DNA of 64,000 bases, from positions 62,001 to 126,000 of the forward strand of contig CAZWUJ010000005.1 of assembly GCA_964636705.1 (NCBI GenBank), given 5' to 3'. A program made the translations under genes and the position numbers. This DNA is from VXRJ01 sp964636705 (GTDB taxonomy: Bacteria > Acidobacteriota > Vicinamibacteria > Vicinamibacterales > UBA8438). This document shows positions 59,331 to 64,000 of this stretch, one piece after another (within the stretch, counting starts at the first letter, position 1; each line of letters opens with the position of its first letter). The notes under the pieces are model-generated. The model did no database searches and was not told the origin of the DNA. It saw only the letters and a program-made list of their open reading frames with translations.

Positions 59331-59990
59331 CTAGAACCCGAAAGTCTTGCCGATCCGGGCGCCATTTGGTGTCACACCAAACGAGAGGGAGTTCGATACG
59401 GGAACGGTGGACCAGAGGCCCGTGATGAGGGCGCCGGCGACCGCAAGGGCCGCACCGCCGTACTTCAAGCCGGGGCTACGCTCCTTGTAAGGGACAAAGG
59501 GGCGGAAGGCTCCCTCGTACAACGTCCAGGGCGAATCTTCGATGGCCGTCGTCGTGGACGCGATCCCTATCGCGCCACCCGCGATGTAGGCGCCTTCAAT
59601 CGCCTCATCGATGTCGCCAATGCAGAGAGGTTCGCAAATCAAGACTGGGGCGCCCAAGGCTCCACGAACGGAACGGTGGTTTGTGGGGAAGTTCCCGACC
59701 GCGGCATCCGTAAGGGCGTCTGAACTGACCGTGCCGGGTTGGGTCGGCTGGGTCGGCTGCTGCGGATCGATGAGCAGCATCGCGACACCGGCGGCAGCCA
59801 GCGCGACACCGAGCCCGACTCGCGCGCCCGAGCGACGCAGACCGGCGTCGGTCTGCTCCAGTTCAGTCTCCGTTGCGAACCGTTCGGCTGTTGCCCGGAT
59901 GGTCCCTCCGGCTGGATCTTCCGCGAAGGCGGGCTGGGCCCCGACGCCGATGACGGCAATGGTCAGTAGTGTTGCAACGATTCTGCGCAT
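59331..59990 (-). CDS. Hypothetical exported protein with a Thr-Gln-Pro repeat linker
   Basis: From ATG 59990 the product is 219 residues. A signal peptide (ending PAFAE) is followed by a polar helix, a hydrophobic segment (GARVGLGVALAAAGVAMLLI), a QQPTQPTQPG linker and a second half with more small hydrophobic stretches (YIAGGAIGIASTTTAIE and YGGAALAVAGALITGLW). It could be an outer-envelope or membrane-associated protein. I do not recognise it. Upstream lies a 17-bp site shared with the WYL regulator gene. The frame is open upstream to 60056, but those residues do not look like a signal peptide. Confidence 0.68.
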   Translation of the reverse strand: MRRIVATLLTIAVIGVGAQPAFAEDPAGGTIRATAERFATETELEQTDAGLRRSGARVGLGVALAAAGVAMLLIDPQQPTQPTQPGTVSSDALTDAAVGNFPTNHRSVRGALGAPVLICEPLCIGDIDEAIEGAYIAGGAIGIASTTTAIEDSPWTLYEGAFRPFVPYKERSPGLKYGGAALAVAGALITGLWSTVPVSNSLSFGVTPNGARIGKTFGF

Positions 59991-60055
59991 GTAGATGACT
60001 CCATCTGTTCGGATCGTGAGCGCCGGAATTGGCGGATGACGACCGGACGGCATCA

Positions 60056-60088
60056 ACCGTAAGGAGCAGACCTGTCAGAACCCGTCAG
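60056..60088 (-). promoter_or_regulatory. Candidate WYL-regulator site and -10 element
   Basis: Read on the - strand, CTGACGGGTTCTGACAG (60088-60072) is followed by 10 bases and then TACGGT (60061-60056), which fits a -10 hexamer. The same arrangement occurs upstream of the WYL gene at 61228-61196. The two TGAC(A/G)G half-sites are 10 bp apart, one helical turn. The gene start (59990) is 65 bases further on. Confidence 0.45.
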
Positions 60089-60164
60089 GTCCTCGACAGA
60101 CTTCCGTAGAAACTTCGGAAAGCGCTCGAAGCGGCTGACTCGTGGTGGATCGCGGGCCGGCGCC

Positions 60165-61187
60165 TCAGATCAACGGGCGCTGGGTGGACGGTTCGTCCAG
60201 CGTGGAGAGTCCGGGAAGCCCTTTCTGCTGGTCGCCAGGCGGCTGGGGTGCGTCGGGATCGTGGGCGTTCAGTGCGGCCGAGGCGATGTCGTGGACCAGG
60301 GTGACGAGCGCCGTTGGCCGGACGGCGCGCGCCTTCCCCGCGAAGCTGACGACCCAGCGGGCGATCTCGTCGAGGTGTGAGAGCTGCACGCGATACTCGA
60401 GATTGCCGTTTCCCAGCCTCGTCACCGTCTCCGTCGGGTGGTGGGACCCCTGCTCGATCAGCGGAGCGAACGACGGATGGAAATGGATGACGATGTCGTG
60501 GAGCCTCCGTCCGCGGTATATCGCCCAGGTGCTCTCGAGGAATGCGTCGATATCGAACTCCGGCCGTTCGAACGTTCCGGTGAGGGGCCTTGCGTGCGAG
60601 ATGCGATCGAGCCTGAAGGTGCGAGGTTCGTCGTGGAGATGGCACCGGCCGACGAGGTACCACGCGTTCTCGCGGTGGAAGATCTCGTAGGGATCGACGC
60701 CTCGCCAGGCCCGGAGCCCACCTGCCAGCGAGCGGTAGTGGATCGAAATCGGTTTCCGTTCCCGGATCGCTGCTTCGAGCCGGGAAGTCAGCCCGGCCGC
60801 CAGTTCACCTGATCGTTCCGGGCCGGCGAGGGTCAGAGCGCCCGGGGTTTCCTCCACCCTGCGGGTGGCGGAGTCGAGCTTCGCCTCGACCAGCTTGAGC
60901 GTCTTGGCGACGTCCGGCGCCTTCCGGGTGGCCGGGTTGTCGAGCAGGAGCTTGAGCACGGCGCGCTCGGCCGCGCTCAGTCCAAGCGGGCGGATCGTGG
61001 CGCCTTCGACCAGCCGGTAGCCGTACTCGTCCCGGGTCACCGGTATATGCCGGCGAGAAAGTTCCGACAGGTCGCGGTAGGCGGTTCGCTCGGAGATCTC
61101 GAACCGCTCGGCGATTTCCCTCAGTGGCAGGGAGCGGCGTCCGGCGAGGAGCTGCACGAGATCCAGCAGGCGTGCGGGGCGACTCAT
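60165..61187 (-). CDS. YafY-type HTH-WYL transcriptional regulator
   Basis: The N-terminal 60 residues form a winged helix (RLLDLVQLLAGRRSLPLREIAERFEISERTAYRDLSELSR). A linker follows, then a WYL domain at about residues 140-230 (ISIHYRSLAGGLRAWRGVDPYEIFHRENAWYLVGRCH and FRLDRISHARPL), and a WCX-like C-terminal extension. WYL proteins sense small ligands or nucleic acids. The region between this gene and the divergent AhpD-like gene has a tandem TGACAG site, so it may control itself and that gene. The ATG at 61187 gives the usual MSRPARLLDLVQLL start. Length is 340. Confidence 0.9.
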   Translation of the reverse strand: MSRPARLLDLVQLLAGRRSLPLREIAERFEISERTAYRDLSELSRRHIPVTRDEYGYRLVEGATIRPLGLSAAERAVLKLLLDNPATRKAPDVAKTLKLVEAKLDSATRRVEETPGALTLAGPERSGELAAGLTSRLEAAIRERKPISIHYRSLAGGLRAWRGVDPYEIFHRENAWYLVGRCHLHDEPRTFRLDRISHARPLTGTFERPEFDIDAFLESTWAIYRGRRLHDIVIHFHPSFAPLIEQGSHHPTETVTRLGNGNLEYRVQLSHLDEIARWVVSFAGKARAVRPTALVTLVHDIASAALNAHDPDAPQPPGDQQKGLPGLSTLDEPSTQRPLI

Positions 61188-61195
61188 GGCAGTAC

Positions 61196-61228
61196 TGTCT
61201 AGCCGGTAGGGCTGTCACATTCTGTCAG
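61196..61228 (-). promoter_or_regulatory. Candidate WYL-regulator autoregulatory site and -10 element
   Basis: Read on the - strand, CTGACAGAATGTGACAG (61228-61212) is followed by 10 bases and TAGACA (61201-61196), eight bases before the ATG at 61187. The site matches that at 60088-60072 in 13 of 17 positions. The rest of the gap to 61382 contains GGGAGG before the AhpD-like gene. Confidence 0.45.
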
Positions 61229-61382
61229 TACGCCCGCCACGGTGCGGCCTGCGGTCAGCCCCAACGGGAATCGGTCGCCGACGCTTGCGGGCCCGGTACA
61301 GGCTCGGGGCACTTGGAGTACGATGAAGACGTAGACGCCAAGCGCCGTAGCGCCGGCCGGTTCGGGAGGTGCGCCGGGAGCC

Positions 61383-61718
61383 ATGCACGACACGTACTAC
61401 CATGCGGACGATCTCGGACGGTTTCCGGAAATCGGCAAGAACCGGCCGGAACTGGCGGAGAAGTTCTTCGCCTGGTACAACGCCGTGTTCGAGGACGGGG
61501 CTCTCTCGGCCCGCGAGAAGTCGCTGATCGCCCTCGCGGTGGCTCACGCGGTGCAGTGCCCGTATTGCATCGATGCCTACAGCGCCGACGCCTTGGAGAA
61601 AGGGGCCGACGTGGACCAGATGACCGAAGCGGTGCATGTCGCCTCGGCCATCCGCGGCGGGGCGTCGTTGGTGCATGGCGTGCAGATGCGGAACCGGGCT
61701 GGCCGCATCGGCATGTGA
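61383..61718 (+). CDS. AhpD/carboxymuconolactone decarboxylase-like protein, ArsS-associated
   Basis: This is a 111-residue all-helical protein of the AhpD-like superfamily with the redox CxxC (C59-Pro-Tyr-C62) and a following proton-relay His region (HVASAIRGGASLVHG). It starts MHDTYYHADDLGRFPEIGK, like the peroxidase-like proteins encoded beside arsS in arsenosugar clusters. It probably handles peroxide or a reactive intermediate, but its reaction in that pathway is not settled. It is 54 bases before the radical-SAM gene and is preceded by a GGGAGG-type ribosome-binding site. Confidence 0.88.
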   Translation: MHDTYYHADDLGRFPEIGKNRPELAEKFFAWYNAVFEDGALSAREKSLIALAVAHAVQCPYCIDAYSADALEKGADVDQMTEAVHVASAIRGGASLVHGVQMRNRAGRIGM

Positions 61719-61772
61719 CGGGGGTGTCTGCGAGGCGGCCGTCCGTTTGGGGTTCCGGGCGCTGAGACGCAC

Positions 61773-62822
61773 ATGGCCATCACGCTGCCGACTCTCAACG
61801 CGCGCCAAGCACCGCTTGCCGCGCCCCGCGAACAGCTTGCCGCGCTGCGCCGCCTGCCAATCGAACGGGAATTCGCGGCGGCCCTGTACGCCGGAGGATT
61901 GCATCCGTTGCGGCCGACCGGGATCGAGATCCTCCAGATTAACGTCGGGAAACTCTGCAACCAGACCTGCCGCCACTGCCACGTGGATGCCGGACCAGAC
62001 CGACGCGAGGTCATGACGCGCGAGACGATGGCGCAGTGCGTCGAGGCGCTGGGCAGCACCTCCATCCCGGCGGTCGACATCACCGGTGGGGCGCCGGAAC
62101 TCAATCCCAACTTCCGCTGGTTGGTGGAGCAGTGCCGCGCCTTGGGGCGTCACGTAATAGACCGTTGCAACCTGACGGTGGTCAACCTGCCGTCACAGTC
62201 GGACCTGGTCGACTTTCTCGCCGCGCACCGGGTCGAGGTGGTCTGCTCGCTGCCGCACTACCGGCAGCTCAACACCGACGCGCAGCGGGGCGAGGGGGTG
62301 TTCGAGCAGTCCATCGAAGCGTTGCAGCGGTTGAACGCGGCCGGCTACGGCGACGGTCGCTCCGGGTTGCGGCTGGTGCTGGTGACGAATCCGGTTGGGG
62401 CGTATCTGCCGCCGATGCAGGCGTCGCTGGAGCAGGAATGGAAGCGGGAACTGGACCGGCGCTACGGTATCCGCTTCGACGCGCTGTACACGATTACCAA
62501 CATGCCCATCAGCCGTTTCCTGGAGTGGCTGATCGACTCCGGCAACCTCGAGACCTACATGCGACGGCTGGTTGACGCCTACAACCCGGCCGCGGCGCGA
62601 GGCGTAATGTGCCGGAACACGCTGTCGGTCGGCTGGGACGGGACACTCTACGACTGCGACTTCAATCAGATGCTGGATCTGCCGGTCAATGGGCGATCGC
62701 CGCGGCACATCGGTGCGTTCGATCTGGCTGCGCTCGAGTCGCGCACGATAGTGACCGACCGCCACTGCTTTGGGTGCACGGCGGGGGCCGGGTCGAGCTG
62801 CTCGGGCGCTACCGTCGGATAG
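61773..62822 (+). CDS. arsS: Radical SAM protein ArsS-like (arsenosugar biosynthesis)
   Basis: ArsS is a radical S-adenosylmethionine enzyme that joins methylated arsenic to the 5'-deoxyadenosyl group on the way to arsenosugars. The 349-residue protein has the cluster motif CNQTCRHC (C62, C66, C69), then DITGGAPELNPNF and RCNLTVVN. The C-terminal auxiliary region has cysteines in GVMCRNTLSVGWDGTLYDCDFNQML and HCFGCTAGAGSSC, typical of this subfamily. The neighbouring AhpD-like gene supports the assignment. The expected arsenite methyltransferase gene arsM is not in the window. Confidence 0.87.
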   Translation: MAITLPTLNARQAPLAAPREQLAALRRLPIEREFAAALYAGGLHPLRPTGIEILQINVGKLCNQTCRHCHVDAGPDRREVMTRETMAQCVEALGSTSIPAVDITGGAPELNPNFRWLVEQCRALGRHVIDRCNLTVVNLPSQSDLVDFLAAHRVEVVCSLPHYRQLNTDAQRGEGVFEQSIEALQRLNAAGYGDGRSGLRLVLVTNPVGAYLPPMQASLEQEWKRELDRRYGIRFDALYTITNMPISRFLEWLIDSGNLETYMRRLVDAYNPAAARGVMCRNTLSVGWDGTLYDCDFNQMLDLPVNGRSPRHIGAFDLAALESRTIVTDRHCFGCTAGAGSSCSGATVG

Positions 62823-62843
62823 CCCGTCCTGGCCGAGTGGATC

Positions 62844-62867
62844 GTGCCGGCCTGGAGGCCGGCGCAC
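62844..62867. repeat. REP-like 24-bp palindrome, copy 5
   Basis: Arms GTGCCGGCCT and AGGCCGGCGCAC flank a short centre. This copy has the inverse orientation of copies 2-4 and a C-for-G change in the arm. It lies between arsS and the converging molybdoenzyme gene. Confidence 0.72.
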
Positions 62868-62902
62868 CAGGCCGACGCACCAAGCCGCCGCACCAGGCCG
62901 CG
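62864..62902. repeat. Three tandem 13-bp repeats next to a REP-like element
   Basis: GCACCAGGCCGAC, GCACCAAGCCGCC and GCACCAGGCCGCG follow one another without spacing. The first overlaps the end of REP copy 5 by four bases, so the array may have grown from the end of the palindrome. Confidence 0.65.
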
Positions 62903-62919
62903 CGAGGCTGGCGCAACTC

Positions 62920-64000
62920 CTACGCGATGATCACGGTCCGCGGGAACTGTTCGTTGGACTCGAGGAACGTCATCTTGTTCTCGAGTTCCTCCGCAGTCGG
63001 TTGCACGTTGCCGTTGACGTCGGTCACGCGTGACGTGACGGTGTGTTCACCCGGCGTGGCGCCTTCCCACCGGTAGTTGAAGAACTTCCAGGAGTACTTC
63101 TCGCTCATCGTCGATGGGTCGAGCGTGGCGTGCTGCCACGGACCGTCGTCGATCTGCACTTCGACGGAGTGGATCGGCGTCCCGTCGTTGAGAACGACAC
63201 CGAACACGTTGTGCGCGCCATCGATCGCGGTCACGCGCGCGACGTACGACTTCAGGCGCATGGTCGAGATGGCGGTTTCCTTCCACTTCATCTCGCCATT
63301 GATCATTTCGCCCTTCAGCGTCCGGTACGACCGGGCCTGCCAACGGCCGAGGTACTGATCCTTCTGCACGTGGATCTCGGCCACCCACTTGACGTTCGGG
63401 GCGCCGTACCAGCCGGGAACCAGCAGCCGCAATGGGCGGCCCTGGTGTGCCGTCAGCGGCTCGCCATTCAGGTCATAGGCGAGGAGCGGCTCGTCACTCA
63501 GCGCCTGATCGCGCTCGAGGCTCCGACCGTACTGCTGATCGACGTTGAACGTACGGCCACGCCAAAGAACTTCCTCCTCGCCGCGGTCGGCGCCGAAGAA
63601 CACAAACTCGCGCGCCTCGTCCTGCACGCCTGCACGCTCCAGCACCGCGCGTAGCGGAACGCCGGTCCAGCGGCCGTTGCTCGACAGGCCGTTGAGGGGG
63701 CCTCGGTTGCCGGAGCACTCGAAGCCAAAGATCAACTCGCGGCTCGGCATGGCGCGGAGGTCGGCCAGGGAGAGTTCCAGCGGGGTGTCGACCAGCCCGG
63801 AGACACGCAGCCGATGCGTGGCGACATCGATACTGGGATGGCCGTAATGCTGTGTCGTGAAGAACTGATTGATCGGCGTGAACTCGCCGTCAATCTGGCG
63901 GATGTCGATGATCCGGCGCTCCGGTCCGCGAACCCACTGCGTGTCCTCCGAAACGTCCGTGAACTGCATCAGCGTTTCGCCCTGCGCGAGAGCGGGCATC
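62920..64000 (-). CDS. Sulfite oxidase-like molybdopterin enzyme, 5' end cut by window
   Basis: The visible 359 residues start with an ALAQG-like signal-peptide end, so the true N-terminus, probably a Tat signal, is outside the window. The Mo-cofactor domain has the molybdenum-ligand cysteine C95 (visible numbering) in FGFECSGNRGPLNG, then LPVRAVL-like and RPLRLLVPGWYGAPNVKW. The C-terminal Mo-co dimerisation domain contains MRLKSYVARVTAIDGAHNVFGVVLNDG and GEHTVTSRVTDVNGNVQP. Family members oxidise sulfite, reduce protein methionine sulfoxide or act on other substrates in the periplasm. It converges on arsS over 97 bases that contain repeats. Confidence 0.88.
   Translation of the reverse strand, partial: MPALAQGETLMQFTDVSEDTQWVRGPERRIIDIRQIDGEFTPINQFFTTQHYGHPSIDVATHRLRVSGLVDTPLELSLADLRAMPSRELIFGFECSGNRGPLNGLSSNGRWTGVPLRAVLERAGVQDEAREFVFFGADRGEEEVLWRGRTFNVDQQYGRSLERDQALSDEPLLAYDLNGEPLTAHQGRPLRLLVPGWYGAPNVKWVAEIHVQKDQYLGRWQARSYRTLKGEMINGEMKWKETAISTMRLKSYVARVTAIDGAHNVFGVVLNDGTPIHSVEVQIDDGPWQHATLDPSTMSEKYSWKFFNYRWEGATPGEHTVTSRVTDVNGNVQPTAEELENKMTFLESNEQFPRTVIIA

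Overview
The window is 64 kb of GC-rich (about two-thirds GC by eye), gene-dense bacterial chromosome. It is diderm: it carries BamA, TamB, lipoproteins and a TonB-dependent receptor. Four things point to Acidobacteriota, perhaps the Vicinamibacteria: an Oar-type receptor with an N-terminal carboxypeptidase-regulatory domain, paralogous secreted proteins with the PDLQGxW motif, a DUF6152-like protein, and a two-gene egtB-egtD locus. This assignment is inference; there is no rRNA gene in the window. I see no prophage, IS element, integrase or CRISPR array.

Region 1 (1-22317, all + strand) is mostly housekeeping. It runs nadD (cut by the window edge), rsfS, a ComF-type phosphoribosyltransferase, an unknown protein, an ECF sigma factor with its anti-sigma factor, a lipoprotein, an APC permease, hslV-hslU, a fibronectin-type lipoprotein, a fumarylacetoacetate-hydrolase-fold enzyme, a small transaldolase, an acyl-CoA carboxylase set (beta subunit, biotin carboxylase, biotin carrier) and then tamB-bamA and a short SurA-like protein. 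Many junctions overlap by 1-8 bases, so much of it is probably co-transcribed.

Region 2 (22349-34167) has a CPBP-family membrane protein, a B12-dependent ribonucleotide reductase gene (nrdJ) preceded by a pair of NrdR-like boxes, an SDR oxidoreductase, rpmE, engB, and the proteostasis run tig-clpP-clpX-lon on the - strand, followed by tRNA-Leu(UAG).

Region 3 (34213-41429) pairs ergothioneine-type biosynthesis (egtB-egtD) with an ABC transporter whose permease and solute-binding protein are fused, the architecture of the EgtUV ergothioneine importer. A Phd/PIN toxin-antitoxin pair and an AI-2E-family permease lie between them.

Region 4 (41426-58740) looks accessory. It encodes exported hydrolases and surface proteins: an NHL-repeat protein, a NylB/beta-lactamase-fold serine hydrolase, two tandem CehA/McbA-type metallohydrolases, a secreted protein resembling the large subunit of N,N-dimethylformamidase, a TonB-dependent receptor, a DUF4143 ATPase with an AT-rich upstream region, an HNH endonuclease, and three small secreted acidobacterial-type proteins. 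Region 5 (58753-64000) has two unknown secreted proteins, a WYL regulator, an AhpD-like protein with a radical-SAM ArsS homologue, and a sulfite-oxidase-like molybdoenzyme cut by the window edge.

Three non-coding patterns recur. A 24-bp REP-like palindrome occurs five times in intergenic DNA. Five genes have a TANNNT hexamer exactly six bases before the start codon, suggesting leaderless mRNAs. A 17-bp tandem half-site occurs upstream of both the WYL regulator and a secreted protein gene.
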